Of a stretch of 64,000 nucleotides of DNA, positions 16,886 to 26,229 are shown piece after piece. The first letter of the stretch is position 1. Each line of letters opens with the position of its first letter. Below the pieces are notes generated by a model that was not told the DNA's origin, ran no database searches, and saw only the letters and a list, made by a program, of their open reading frames with translations. Source of the DNA: Vallitalea guaymasensis. Lineage in GTDB: Bacteria > Bacillota > Clostridia > Lachnospirales > Vallitaleaceae. The position numbers were made by a program, and so were the translations under genes. The DNA lies in contig NZ_CP058561.1 of assembly GCF_018141425.1 (NCBI RefSeq), positions 5,084,001 to 5,148,000 on the forward strand. The letters run 5' to 3'.

Positions 16886-18961
16886 ATGGCAAAGAATTTA
16901 GTAATAGTTGAATCGCCTGCAAAAGCAAAGACTATAAAAAAATTTTTAGGTAGCAATTATAAAGTTGAAGCTTCAATGGGACATGTAAGAGATTTACCCA
17001 AAAGTCAGTTAGGGGTAGACGTAGAAAATGATTTTGAACCGAAATATATTACTATAAGAGGTAAAGGAGAACTCCTAAAACATCTTAGAAAAGAAGTAAA
17101 AAAGGCTAACAAAGTTTTTCTCGCTACTGACCCTGACCGCGAAGGTGAAGCAATATCATGGCATTTGTTATTTTCTCTGAATTTAGCAGACAAAAAATTC
17201 TACAGAATAACTTTTAATGAAATAACAAAAAATGCAGTTAAGAATTCGATAAAACAAGCTAGAGAAATTAACATGGATTTGGTTGATGCTCAACAGGCTA
17301 GAAGGATACTCGACAGAATAGTCGGATATAAGATTAGCCCGCTACTATGGAAAAAAATAAAAAAAGGACTCAGTGCAGGAAGGGTCCAATCAACAGCTCT
17401 AAAACTCATTTGTGATAGGGAAGAAGAAATTAACAGCTTCATACCGGAAGAATATTGGTCATTAGATGCCAAGTTGCAAGATAAGGATTCAAAAGACAAA
17501 TTCACTGCTACATTCTATGGTAAGAGCAAAAAGATGAAAATATCTTCAAAAGAGCAGGTTGATGAAATAATTGAATACCTAAAGGATAAAGAATATATTG
17601 TAAGTGATGTTAAAGAAAGTGAAAGACTAAAAAAACCACTTCTACCGTTTATTACGAGTACTCTTCAACAAGAAGCTGCTAAGAAACTTAATTTTACAAC
17701 TTCTAAATCAATGAGAATAGCTCAACAGTTATATGAAGGTATAGATGTAAAGGGAAAAGGTACTGTAGGACTTATTACTTATCTACGTACTGACTCAACT
17801 CGTATATCTGATGATGCAGATAAAGCTGTAAAAGAATACATTTCAAGTAGTTTTGGAGAAGAGTATGTAAATAATAATAAAATCTCGAGCAATAAAAAGA
17901 GTAATGTTCAAGATGCCCATGAAGCTATAAGACCGACTTATGTTGATATTTATCCCGATGATATAAAAGAATCACTATCAAGGGATCAATTGAGATTATA
18001 TAAGTTGATTTACAACAGATTTGTTGCAAGTAGAATGAAACCCGCTAAATACGCTACAAAATCAATTAAAATTAATGGAGGAGATTACAGATTTAACGCT
18101 TCCGGTTCTGTTTTGATCTTCGATGGATTTTTAAAAGTATATAATATCTCAGATGATAAGGAAGACAACCAAAAAATTGGGAATATTAATAAAGATTCTA
18201 ATTTAAATTTAATAGATTTGAGCAAAAAACAACATTTTACTCAACCGGCACCTAGATATACAGAAGCATCATTGGTAAAGACATTAGAAGAGAATGGTGT
18301 TGGTAGACCAAGTACCTATGCACCGACTATATCTACCATTCAAAAAAGAGGCTATGTTTCAAAAGAAAAGAAGAATATCTTTCCTACAGAGCTAGGAGAA
18401 ATAGTTAACGAGATAATGGAAAAATATTTTGAAGATATAGTAAATGTTAAATTCACAGCAGCGCTTGAAAAAGAACTAGATGAAGTTGAGACTGGAAATA
18501 TACAATGGAAAGAAGTACTTAGAAAATTTTATCCTAATTTTTACGAAACAATTGAATACGCTGAAGAAAAAATAGGCAAAATTGAAATAAAGGATGAAGT
18601 TTCTGATGTTCTATGTGATAAATGTGGTAGAAACATGGTAATCAAAATAGGTAGATACGGTAAGTTTTTAGCATGTCCTGGTTTTCCAGAATGCAGAAAC
18701 GCAAAACCTTTATATGAAAAGGTTGAAGGTGTATCTTGCCCTAAATGTAGTGGCGAAGTCTTTATTAAAAAGACTAAAAAGGGCAGAAGATATTATGGGT
18801 GTGAAAATAACCCAGAATGTGATTTTATGACTTGGAATAGACCTACTAAGGAAATATGTCCAAAGTGTGGAACTATTATGGTTGAAAAGGGCAAATATCT
18901 AAAATGTAACAACGAAGAATGTAATTATAGCGTTCTCAAGGAAAAAGAAGAACAGGAATAA
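16886..18961 (+). CDS. topA: TopA, DNA topoisomerase I
   Basis: Type IA topoisomerase of 691 residues that relaxes negative supercoils. The Toprim domain is at the N-terminus (NLVIVESPAKAKTIKKFLG, then ATDPDREGEAISWHL). The active-site tyrosine Y299 lies in ITYLRTDSTRIS. The gate domains follow with GVGRPSTYAPTIS. The C-terminus has three four-cysteine zinc fingers, starting CDKCG, CPKCS and CPKCG. TGGAGGG precedes the ATG, 12 bases after dprA. Confidence 0.97.
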   Translation: MAKNLVIVESPAKAKTIKKFLGSNYKVEASMGHVRDLPKSQLGVDVENDFEPKYITIRGKGELLKHLRKEVKKANKVFLATDPDREGEAISWHLLFSLNLADKKFYRITFNEITKNAVKNSIKQAREINMDLVDAQQARRILDRIVGYKISPLLWKKIKKGLSAGRVQSTALKLICDREEEINSFIPEEYWSLDAKLQDKDSKDKFTATFYGKSKKMKISSKEQVDEIIEYLKDKEYIVSDVKESERLKKPLLPFITSTLQQEAAKKLNFTTSKSMRIAQQLYEGIDVKGKGTVGLITYLRTDSTRISDDADKAVKEYISSSFGEEYVNNNKISSNKKSNVQDAHEAIRPTYVDIYPDDIKESLSRDQLRLYKLIYNRFVASRMKPAKYATKSIKINGGDYRFNASGSVLIFDGFLKVYNISDDKEDNQKIGNINKDSNLNLIDLSKKQHFTQPAPRYTEASLVKTLEENGVGRPSTYAPTISTIQKRGYVSKEKKNIFPTELGEIVNEIMEKYFEDIVNVKFTAALEKELDEVETGNIQWKEVLRKFYPNFYETIEYAEEKIGKIEIKDEVSDVLCDKCGRNMVIKIGRYGKFLACPGFPECRNAKPLYEKVEGVSCPKCSGEVFIKKTKKGRRYYGCENNPECDFMTWNRPTKEICPKCGTIMVEKGKYLKCNNEECNYSVLKEKEEQE

Positions 18962-19069
18962 TAATTTTGTTATTCATGAAAGATGTCAAAGTAATTAGAA
19001 ATAAAATTCTAGGGCAGTTACTTTGGAGTTAAAAAAAGCTAGGTTATAGCGTCAATTTAAAATATATAC

Positions 19070-19098
19070 TTGAATATTTAGAAGCTTCGTAATATAAT
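19070..19098 (+). promoter_or_regulatory. Candidate sigma-A promoter for codY
   Basis: TTGAAT (19070-19075) and a perfect TATAAT (19093-19098) with a 17-base spacer lie in the 200-base gap between topA and codY. No gene or terminator was seen in that gap. Confidence 0.65.
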
Positions 19099-19162
19099 AA
19101 ACTATGCAACTTGGTTGATGCTTTTAGCTTAATAGCATAATAATTTAGGAGGGAAAAATTTA

Positions 19163-19930
19163 ATGAGTGTACAACTACTGGATAAAACAAGAAAGATCAA
19201 CAGATTATTACAAAGAACAGGTACACAAAGGGTAATATTTACCGACATATGTGAAGTGCTTAGTGATATTTTATATTCTAATGCATTAGTCATTAGTAAA
19301 AAGGGCAAATTACTAGGACTTCATAACAGGGAAGAGATTGGTATTATTGAAGAGTTGTTACAAGATAAACTAGGAGCATGTATTGATGAAAATTTAAACG
19401 AAAGACTATTAAATGTTTTATCAACAAAAGAAAATGTTAATCTTGAAACATTAGGGTTCTCTTCAAACGTAAACGCAAACAATTATATTGGAATTATTAT
19501 TCCAATAGATATTGCGGGAGAAAGACTTGGAACTTTATTCCTATATAAGAATAATGCTTCCTATGACATTGAGGACATAATATTAAGTGAATATGGTGCT
19601 ACTGTTGTAGGACTAGAAATCATGAGATCAATCAACGAAGAAAACACAGAAGAAATTAGAAAGACTACTATCGTTAAATCTGCAATTGGTACATTATCAT
19701 TCTCAGAACAAGAAGCGATTACTCATATCTTTGAGGAATTGAATGGTAGTGAGGGCATATTGGTTGCAAGTAAAATAGCTGATAGAGTTGGAATAACTAG
19801 ATCTGTAATTGTTAATGCACTTAGAAAATTCGAGAGTGCAGGAGTTATTGAATCTCGTTCATTAGGTATGAAAGGAACTTATATTAAGGTTCTTAATGAC
19901 GTATTGATTGAAGAACTCAGGAAACTATAA
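19163..19930 (+). CDS. codY: CodY, GTP/branched-chain-amino-acid-sensing global regulator
   Basis: 255-residue regulator. The N-terminal GAF domain (about 1-160, beginning LLDKTRKINRLLQRTG) binds isoleucine, leucine and valine. The C-terminal winged helix-turn-helix contains ASKIADRVGITRSVIVNALRKFESAGVIESRSLG. It represses nutrient-scavenging, motility and sporulation genes when nutrients are plentiful. AGGAGGG precedes the ATG. In Bacillus xerC, clpQ and clpY lie between topA and codY; they are absent here, but codY still directly precedes flgB. Confidence 0.97.
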   Translation: MSVQLLDKTRKINRLLQRTGTQRVIFTDICEVLSDILYSNALVISKKGKLLGLHNREEIGIIEELLQDKLGACIDENLNERLLNVLSTKENVNLETLGFSSNVNANNYIGIIIPIDIAGERLGTLFLYKNNASYDIEDIILSEYGATVVGLEIMRSINEENTEEIRKTTIVKSAIGTLSFSEQEAITHIFEELNGSEGILVASKIADRVGITRSVIVNALRKFESAGVIESRSLGMKGTYIKVLNDVLIEELRKL

Positions 19931-19946
19931 GATTTTATAATAAGGA

Positions 19947-19977
19947 GGGGAAGCTCGATAAGAGCTTTCCCTTTTTT
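19947..19977 (+). terminator. Intrinsic terminator after codY
   Basis: A 10-bp stem (GGGGAAGCTC with GAGCTTTCCC, one G-U pair) with a GATAA loop is followed by six T residues. It separates codY from the flagellar operon. Confidence 0.92.
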
Positions 19978-20014
19978 GATTACAAAAAAAACTATTACTG
20001 TAAATTCTAGGGAG

Positions 20015-20029
20015 ATTTTTCAAAAATTG
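20015..20029 (+). promoter_or_regulatory. CodY-box-like sequence upstream of the flagellar operon
   Basis: ATTTTTCAAAAATTG matches the CodY consensus AATTTTCWGAAAATT at 11 of 15 positions and ends 11 bases before a candidate promoter -35. CodY represses the fla/che promoter in B. subtilis, so a site here is plausible. AT-rich DNA makes chance matches fairly common. Confidence 0.4.
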
Positions 20030-20040
20030 TTAAGTATATA

Positions 20041-20069
20041 TTGTATATTATGACATAAACTGATACAAT
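20041..20069 (+). promoter_or_regulatory. Distal candidate promoter of the fla/che operon
   Basis: TTGTAT (20041-20046) and TACAAT (20064-20069) with 17-base spacing. The -10 matches 5 of 6 and the -35 only 3 of 6. It lies in the 319-base codY-flgB gap, next to the CodY-box-like site, and would give a leader of about 175 bases. Confidence 0.4.
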
Positions 20070-20188
20070 ATATAGGATAAAAGTATTTTTTTGGAAGAGA
20101 TAATTGAGTATTAAATAACTTAAATTAATTATTAAGTCTTATTTATTAGATTAGTGTAAATTAAGTCTAATTGCTCATTACAAAAGCC

Positions 20189-20216
20189 TTGCAATTTTCG
20201 ACATATAAATTATAAT
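20189..20216 (+). promoter_or_regulatory. Proximal candidate promoter of the fla/che operon
   Basis: TTGCAA (20189-20194) and a perfect TATAAT (20211-20216) with 16-base spacing lie about 34 bases before the flgB ATG. The rest of the gap is AT-rich with no further feature recognised; no convincing sigma-D promoter was found in it. Confidence 0.5.
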
Positions 20217-20249
20217 TAATATTAATGGATAAAAAAGGCAGGTGGAATT

Positions 20250-20624
20250 ATGATCAGTAATAATATGTACAATGGAATTAATATTCTAGGCAAATCTTTA
20301 GATGCAAGTTTAATGAGGCATAATGTAATTTCAGAAAATATTGCTAATGAAGATACACCAGGTTATAAAAGGAAAGATGTTAAATTTGAAGGATTATTAC
20401 AAGAAGCATTACTATCTAATAATAAATTGTCAGATATAGATACTAATGCATTAACACCACAGGTAGTTGTCGATAAAGCAAATCTAAGTTATAGATTAGA
20501 TGGTAATAATGTAAACATTGACACAGAAATGACAGAACTTACAAAAAATCAGATTAAATTCAACGTTTTAGTTGACCAAGTATCTAATAATTTTAGTAGA
20601 ATTAAAACAGTTTTAAGTCGTTAA
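20250..20624 (+). CDS. flgB: FlgB, flagellar proximal rod protein
   Basis: First gene of the flagellar operon; a rod subunit exported through the flagellar secretion system. The 124-residue protein has the rod-family N-terminal motif RHNVISENIANEDTPGYKRKDV and the C-terminal heptad helix NQIKFNVLVDQVSNNFSRIK, typical of axial proteins. No signal peptide, as expected. GGCAGGTGG precedes the ATG. Confidence 0.95.
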   Translation: MISNNMYNGINILGKSLDASLMRHNVISENIANEDTPGYKRKDVKFEGLLQEALLSNNKLSDIDTNALTPQVVVDKANLSYRLDGNNVNIDTEMTELTKNQIKFNVLVDQVSNNFSRIKTVLSR

Positions 20625-20682
20625 TTAGAAATAAGAGGTAATATGTTATATAAACATTAATTATGATTGGAGGTAAATGTAA

Positions 20683-21120
20683 ATGTCTTTTTTTAATTCA
20701 ATGAATGTTAGTGCAACCGGCTTGACTGCCCAAAGACTAAGGATGGACATTATTTCACAAAATCTTGCTAATGTAAATACCACTAAAACAAAAGATGGTG
20801 GACCATATAAAAGAAAAGTTTTACTTTTTGAAGAACAAAAAAGCAACAATTTCGGTTCGATGCTTAATGATTCTATTGATAATTATAAGGCTTCAGGAGT
20901 TAAGGTATCCAAGATTATCGAAGATACAAAACCATTAAAAAGAGTATATGATCCTAGTCATCCAGAAGCTGGCGATGATGGATATGTATTAATGCCTAAT
21001 GTTAATACAATAGAAGAAATGGTAAATATGATTTCAGCCAATCGTTCTTATGAGGCTAATGTTACTGCGATGAATGCGACAAAATCAATGGCAATGAAAT
21101 CTTTAGAAATTGGCAAATAA
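20683..21120 (+). CDS. flgC: FlgC, flagellar proximal rod protein
   Basis: 145-residue rod subunit. N-terminal axial motif RLRMDIISQNLANVNTTKT, the FlgC-type central segment YDPSHPEAGDDGYVLMPNVN and C-terminal MISANRSYEANVTAMNATKS identify it firmly. GGAGGTAAATGTAA precedes the ATG. It lies 58 bases downstream of flgB. Confidence 0.96.
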   Translation: MSFFNSMNVSATGLTAQRLRMDIISQNLANVNTTKTKDGGPYKRKVLLFEEQKSNNFGSMLNDSIDNYKASGVKVSKIIEDTKPLKRVYDPSHPEAGDDGYVLMPNVNTIEEMVNMISANRSYEANVTAMNATKSMAMKSLEIGK

Positions 21121-21157
21121 GAGATTAACATAATTGAGATGATTGGAGAGATGCAAA

Positions 21158-21463
21158 ATGGGAATTCAGATTGGGGATATTAGCAGCATAAATAATCTTA
21201 TATCCAGCGGAAATAAGTCAAAAAAAGAATCTGGACAATTATTTGAGGATATCTACAAAGCAGCAATTGGGTTAATAGATGATACTAATCAGTTGCAAAA
21301 AAAATCCGAACAAGTAACTACAGATTTTGCTGCAGGAAAAACTGATAATTTTGTTGATGTTCTAATCGCATCAGAAAAAGCTTCAGTAGCATTACAATAC
21401 ACAGTAAAATTAAGAGATAAATTACTTGATGCATATAATGAAATAATGCGTATGCAAGTCTAA
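21158..21463 (+). CDS. fliE: FliE, MS-ring/rod junction protein
   Basis: 101 residues. FliE joins the MS ring (FliF) to the rod and is the first flagellar export substrate. The C-terminal half FVDVLIASEKASVALQYTVKLRDKLLDAYNEIMRMQV (described here in part: residues about 65-101) is the conserved FliE helix. The ATG at 21158 is chosen because GGAGAG lies 7 bases upstream; a TTG at 21143 is in frame but would remove that site. Confidence 0.93.
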   Translation: MGIQIGDISSINNLISSGNKSKKESGQLFEDIYKAAIGLIDDTNQLQKKSEQVTTDFAAGKTDNFVDVLIASEKASVALQYTVKLRDKLLDAYNEIMRMQV

Positions 21464-21534
21464 ATAATATTTAGATGTCAAACCTAAACTAAGTTAGAAA
21501 ATGGATGTGTGATTTATGTTAAAGGGGTGTACAT

Positions 21535-23130
21535 ATGCCTGGTTTTATAAGTAAAATTTCAGACCAAATAACCGGGTTCTGGAACAAATTTGACAAAAAA
21601 CAGAAGTTGCAAATAATTGCAGCTGTGGTAGTTACGGTTATTGCATTGAGTATATTGACAATAGCACTTAATAAAACTAAAATGGTTCCCTTTGTTTCAG
21701 GATTGGAACCAAAAACTACTAACCAAGTTAAAACTTTATTACAAGAACAAGGGATCAAATATGAAGTTCGAGACAATGCTTCTTCGGTGTATGTTGACAA
21801 AAAGAGAAAGCAAGATGCTCAAATGGCATTAGATAGCATGGGTATCATATCAAATACTGGTATGACATACAAAGAGGCTTTTAATTCTAGTCTTAGTACT
21901 ACTGAAGCAGAAAAAAGAGCAAAACACAAATTAGCATTTGAAAATGAACTAGGAGATAAAATATCAGTTATTGAGGATGTTGAGTCAGCCGTAGTTAAAT
22001 TAGTTACACCAGATCAAGATAGAACAATATTTGATGATGTCAAGGAGGCTAAAGCATCTGCTATACTTACTACATCACATGAACTAACAGATGATCAAGT
22101 AGTTGGTATTGCTAACTTTTTAGCATCTTCTGTAGAGAACTTAGATCTTAAAAATGTAAGAATACTTAATAATTCTGGTAAAATGTTGTACTATGGTGAA
22201 GATATTGATGATAACGGATCAAGTTTAAACAAGAAAATCAATTATGAAGTAACAATGGAAAATAAAATAGAAAAAGATGTTTTATCTATATTATTAGGAG
22301 AATTTGATGATGCTGTAGTAACAGCAGATTTGATTATTGATTTTGATGCTCAGTCTTCTATAAAAGAAGAATATACTACTCCAGAAGGTCAATCAAAGGG
22401 AATACCTTCATCTGAGTATCATTATGAATCAGAAGGTTCAAATCAGACACCATCTGGTGTTCCAGGAACTGATTCTAATAATGGAACTACTGATTACCTT
22501 GTACCAAACAACAGTAATTCTGATAGCAGTACCAAAATAGATAAAGTAGATTATGATGTAAGTAAAACTGTTACAAATGAAACAAAACATATTGGAAATA
22601 TAAAATATAATGAATCATCTGTATCAATATCAGCTAAAAAATATAAGATATATGATCAAGCACTTCTAAAAAAACAGGGTGTTTTAGATAACATATCATG
22701 GGAAGAATACAAGGCGCAGAATAGTGAATCTAAGAAAATAGCTATTGATGATGACCTTATATCACTTGTCAAGAATGCTGCTAATGGTTCAAAGGTTGAG
22801 ATAATAGGTTATGAGGTTCCTTCATTCATTCCTATTTCAGTTAAGAAAAAACCTATTACAGATTATATCTTTATAGCTATTATCGTAATTATGATAGCGT
22901 TGCTAGGATATGCAGTTTATAAAGGTACTGAACCAGTGGAAGTTACTGAGATACAACCTGAATTATCTGTTGAAGATATGTTGGCAAGTACCAGAGAACA
23001 ACAAGATCTAGAGGAAATTGAATTTGATGATAAATCAGATACAAGAGTTCAAATAGAGAAATTCGTTGATGAGAAACCTGATGCAGTAGCACAGTTGCTT
23101 AGAAACTGGCTGAATGAAGATTGGGAGTGA
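21535..23130 (+). CDS. fliF: FliF, flagellar MS-ring protein
   Basis: 531-residue membrane protein forming the MS ring. One membrane span lies at about residues 24-45 and a second at about 444-464. Between them is a large periplasm-equivalent region with ring-building motifs (for example VKLVTPDQDRTIFDD and SVSISAKKYKIYD) and a low-complexity Ser/Asn/Gly-rich loop (about 295-340). The cytoplasmic C-terminus ends LLRNWLNEDWE, the part that binds FliG. AAAGGGGTG precedes the ATG. Confidence 0.96.
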   Translation: MPGFISKISDQITGFWNKFDKKQKLQIIAAVVVTVIALSILTIALNKTKMVPFVSGLEPKTTNQVKTLLQEQGIKYEVRDNASSVYVDKKRKQDAQMALDSMGIISNTGMTYKEAFNSSLSTTEAEKRAKHKLAFENELGDKISVIEDVESAVVKLVTPDQDRTIFDDVKEAKASAILTTSHELTDDQVVGIANFLASSVENLDLKNVRILNNSGKMLYYGEDIDDNGSSLNKKINYEVTMENKIEKDVLSILLGEFDDAVVTADLIIDFDAQSSIKEEYTTPEGQSKGIPSSEYHYESEGSNQTPSGVPGTDSNNGTTDYLVPNNSNSDSSTKIDKVDYDVSKTVTNETKHIGNIKYNESSVSISAKKYKIYDQALLKKQGVLDNISWEEYKAQNSESKKIAIDDDLISLVKNAANGSKVEIIGYEVPSFIPISVKKKPITDYIFIAIIVIMIALLGYAVYKGTEPVEVTEIQPELSVEDMLASTREQQDLEEIEFDDKSDTRVQIEKFVDEKPDAVAQLLRNWLNEDWE

Positions 23131-23137
23131 TAATAAT

Positions 23138-24145
23138 ATGGCTAATAGAGATTTAAAAGGATTACAAAAAGCAGCTATATTGCTAATTGCTTTAGGTCCT
23201 GAGAAATCATCAAAAGTTTTTAAACATCTAAAAGAAGAGGAAATTGAACAATTGACTCTTGAAATAGCAAATACGAGAAGTGTTTCTCCAAAAGACAAAG
23301 AAGCTGTATTACAAGATTTTTATGAGGTATGTTTAGCTCAACAATATATAGCAGAAGGTGGAATTGGTTATGCCAAAGAGCTTCTTGAACATGCTCTTGG
23401 TTCTGATAAAGCGAAACAGGTTATTGGAAGACTTACTGCATCATTACAAGTTAGACCTTTTGAATTTGTTAGAAAGACTGAACCTAGTCAACTTCTTAAC
23501 TTTATTCAAGATGAACATAACCAGACAATTGCACTTATCTTATCGTATTTAAGTCCTGCTCAATCAGCAATGATACTTGCTTCGTTACCACAAGAAAAAC
23601 AAGCAGACGTAGCTAGGAGAATAGCTGAAATGGATAGAACATCGCCAGATGTCATAAAGGATGTAGAAAACGTGTTAGAGAGAAAACTATCTTCATTAGT
23701 TACTCAAGATTATACAATTGTCGGTGGTGTCGATTCTATTGTTCAGATATTAAATTCTGTTGACAGATCTACAGAAAAGAACATTATGGAAACATTAGAA
23801 ATCGAGAATACAGAACTTGCTGAAGAAATCAGGAAGAAAATGTTCGTATTTGAAGATATCTTATCACTTGATAGCAGATCAATTCAGACTATACTTCGTG
23901 ATGTGGATAATAATGAGTTAGCAACAGCATTAAAAGGTGCAGGAGAAGAAGTACAAAATACTATATTTAATAATTTATCTAAGCGTTTAGCAACTATGAT
24001 AAAAGAAGATATGGAATATATGGGACCTGTTAGACTTAAAGATGTAGAAGAAGCACAGCAAAAGATTGTTGGTATAATCAGGAAATTAGAAGATGCTGGT
24101 GAAATTGTTATCTCTAGAGGTGGAGGTGACGAGATAATTGTCTAG
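23138..24145 (+). CDS. fliG: FliG, flagellar motor switch protein
   Basis: 335-residue rotor protein linking FliF to FliM and contacting the stator. Visible are the FliG_N start KGLQKAAILLIALGPE, the middle-domain segment LNFIQDEHNQTIALILSYL and the torque helix region with MFVFEDILSLDSRSIQTILRDV. The middle-domain EHPQ motif reads EHNQ, a small departure from most relatives. The ATG at 23138 follows GGGAGTGAT, which overlaps the fliF stop; an earlier in-frame start at 23114 is less likely. Confidence 0.96.
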   Translation: MANRDLKGLQKAAILLIALGPEKSSKVFKHLKEEEIEQLTLEIANTRSVSPKDKEAVLQDFYEVCLAQQYIAEGGIGYAKELLEHALGSDKAKQVIGRLTASLQVRPFEFVRKTEPSQLLNFIQDEHNQTIALILSYLSPAQSAMILASLPQEKQADVARRIAEMDRTSPDVIKDVENVLERKLSSLVTQDYTIVGGVDSIVQILNSVDRSTEKNIMETLEIENTELAEEIRKKMFVFEDILSLDSRSIQTILRDVDNNELATALKGAGEEVQNTIFNNLSKRLATMIKEDMEYMGPVRLKDVEEAQQKIVGIIRKLEDAGEIVISRGGGDEIIV

Positions 24146-24890
24146 TATTATCAAATCACCATTTATAAATTACGCCTCCAATAATAAGAAGATTATTGGC
24201 GTAAATAATAAAAATAACATCTCTGAGAATAACGAAGAAGATATACATATTAGTGCTGCTAAGATTAATAAATCTATTGAAAAGCAAAAAAAACAAGCTG
24301 AGCAAGTTGCAAATGACATTATAAATAAAGCAATGGGAGAGGCTCAGTGTATTGTTGAAGATGCTAAGAAAAGTGCAATAGATATTACTGAAGAAGCTTA
24401 CAAAAAGGCACTAGAGGACGGATATAAAGATGGTATTAGTAAGGGTGAACAAGAAGCAATAAGATTAAAAAATGAAGCTGACCAAGTATTACAACAAGCG
24501 TATGACGAAAAAGAAAAAATACTTAGTGATATAGAACCTAAGATGGCTAACATCTTAATTGAATTAGTGAAAAACCTAACAGGTTATGTTATTGAAAAAG
24601 AGAATATAATTCTTTATCTAATTAAAAAAGGTTTTTCAGAAATTGAGACATTAGATGACCTGATTGTTCACGTATCACCCGATGATTTTGATTATGTTAA
24701 CGAAAATAAAGACAAGTTATGCGAAGAAATAAGTCAAACTGTTAATGTTGAAATTATTAAAGATAATGCATTAGAGTCTAACGATTGCTTTATAGAAACT
24801 AAGTTAGGAAATTTAGATTGCAGCCTTGACACTAGACTAAGCGGTTTAACATCAGATTTGAAGCTTATAGCAAATAGTTTAAATTCTTAA
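24138..24890 (+). CDS. fliH: FliH, regulator of the flagellar export ATPase
   Basis: About 250 residues, overlapping the end of fliG by 8 bases. It starts with TTG behind a perfect GGAGGTGA. The long central coiled coil (about residues 40-130, Lys/Glu/Ala/Gln-rich with ATP-synthase b-subunit-like pattern) and a globular C-terminal domain match FliH, which holds FliI and links it to the switch. FliH diverges quickly, so position between fliG and fliI carries much of the weight. Confidence 0.88.
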   Translation: MSSIIKSPFINYASNNKKIIGVNNKNNISENNEEDIHISAAKINKSIEKQKKQAEQVANDIINKAMGEAQCIVEDAKKSAIDITEEAYKKALEDGYKDGISKGEQEAIRLKNEADQVLQQAYDEKEKILSDIEPKMANILIELVKNLTGYVIEKENIILYLIKKGFSEIETLDDLIVHVSPDDFDYVNENKDKLCEEISQTVNVEIIKDNALESNDCFIETKLGNLDCSLDTRLSGLTSDLKLIANSLNS

Positions 24891-24903
24891 GAGGATGAAA
24901 CTT

Positions 24904-26229
24904 ATGGAAAGTATTGATTTTAATAAATATGAGACACTTAAAAGTAATTCTTATATTAGGCATCTAGGAAGGGTTACAAGAGTAGTAGGATTGACTATTG
25001 AATCATTAGGTCCAAAGGTTCGGATGGGAGGATTATGTCTTATTCATTCGGGTATTGATAAAGCATCTGTTTTAGCAGAAGTTGTTGGATTTAAGGAAAA
25101 TAGAATATTGCTTATGCCCTTAGGGGATTTAGAAGGTGTTGGATTAGGAAGTACAGTTGAGGCTCTTGGACAAACTCTTACAGTAGCTGTTGGTGATAAA
25201 CTATTAGGTAGAGTGTTAGATGGATTAGGTAATCCTATAGATGATAAAGAAATAATCTATACTGATACAGATTACAGTATACATAATGAACCTCCAGAAC
25301 CTCTTAAAAGAAAAAGAATTAAAGAAGTATTACCTATTGGTGTAAAAGCTGTTGATGGTTTATTGACTATCGGTAAGGGACAAAGAGTAGGTATCTTTGC
25401 AGGAAGCGGCGTTGGAAAAAGTACATTGTTAGGTATGATTGCAAGAAATACAAGTGCTGATATTAATGTCATTGCACTAATTGGTGAAAGAGGAAGAGAA
25501 GTAAAAGAGTTTATTGAGAGGGATTTAGGCGAAGAAGGGTTGAAAAGGTCAGTGGTAGTAGTTGCTACTTCTGATAAACCTGCTTTAGTTAGGCAAAAGG
25601 CTGCTAGTACAGCTACAGCAATAGCTGAATATTTTAGAGATAGAGGAAAAGATGTTCTGCTGATGATGGATTCCCTAACTAGATTTTCTATGGCTCAGAG
25701 AGAAATTGGACTAGCTATAGGGGAACCGCCTGTTAGTAGAGGATATACTCCATCTGTATTTGCTGTAATGCCAAAACTATTAGAAAGAGCTGGAAATGCA
25801 GAGGTAGGATCTATTACGGGGCTTTACACAGTACTGGTTGATGGTGATGACATGAATGAGCCAATTACTGATACGGCAAGAGGTATTCTTGATGGACACA
25901 TCGTTCTATCCAGGAAATTGGCTTACAAAAATCATTATCCAGCGATTGATATTCTACAAAGTGTTTCAAGAGTTATGTCAGAAGTTGCAGATGATAGACA
26001 TAAAGATATTGCAAACAGTATGAAAACTGTTTTAGCAACTTATAAAGACGTAGAAGATCTTATAAATATTGGTGCATATTCTAGAGGTAGTAATGAAGAT
26101 ATTGATTATGCAATTGACAAGATTAAACTTGTTAACAATTACTTGAAACAAAAAACAGAAGAAAAGTTTAATTTTGATGAAGAGATAGATAAAATGGAAG
26201 AGATATTTTTAGAAAGTAGTGATAAGTAA
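24904..26229 (+). CDS. fliI: FliI, flagellar export ATPase
   Basis: 441-residue F1-beta-like ATPase that powers type III export. The Walker A motif is GIFAGSGVGKSTL at about residue 162, followed by ALIGERGREVKEFIE and Walker B VLLMMDSLTRF. REIGLAIGEPPVSRGYTPSVF is a FliI signature. The ATG at 24904 sits 9 bases after AAGAGG; an in-frame ATG at 24895 is less well placed. The stop TAA shares a base with the fliJ ATG. Confidence 0.97.
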   Translation: MESIDFNKYETLKSNSYIRHLGRVTRVVGLTIESLGPKVRMGGLCLIHSGIDKASVLAEVVGFKENRILLMPLGDLEGVGLGSTVEALGQTLTVAVGDKLLGRVLDGLGNPIDDKEIIYTDTDYSIHNEPPEPLKRKRIKEVLPIGVKAVDGLLTIGKGQRVGIFAGSGVGKSTLLGMIARNTSADINVIALIGERGREVKEFIERDLGEEGLKRSVVVVATSDKPALVRQKAASTATAIAEYFRDRGKDVLLMMDSLTRFSMAQREIGLAIGEPPVSRGYTPSVFAVMPKLLERAGNAEVGSITGLYTVLVDGDDMNEPITDTARGILDGHIVLSRKLAYKNHYPAIDILQSVSRVMSEVADDRHKDIANSMKTVLATYKDVEDLINIGAYSRGSNEDIDYAIDKIKLVNNYLKQKTEEKFNFDEEIDKMEEIFLESSDK

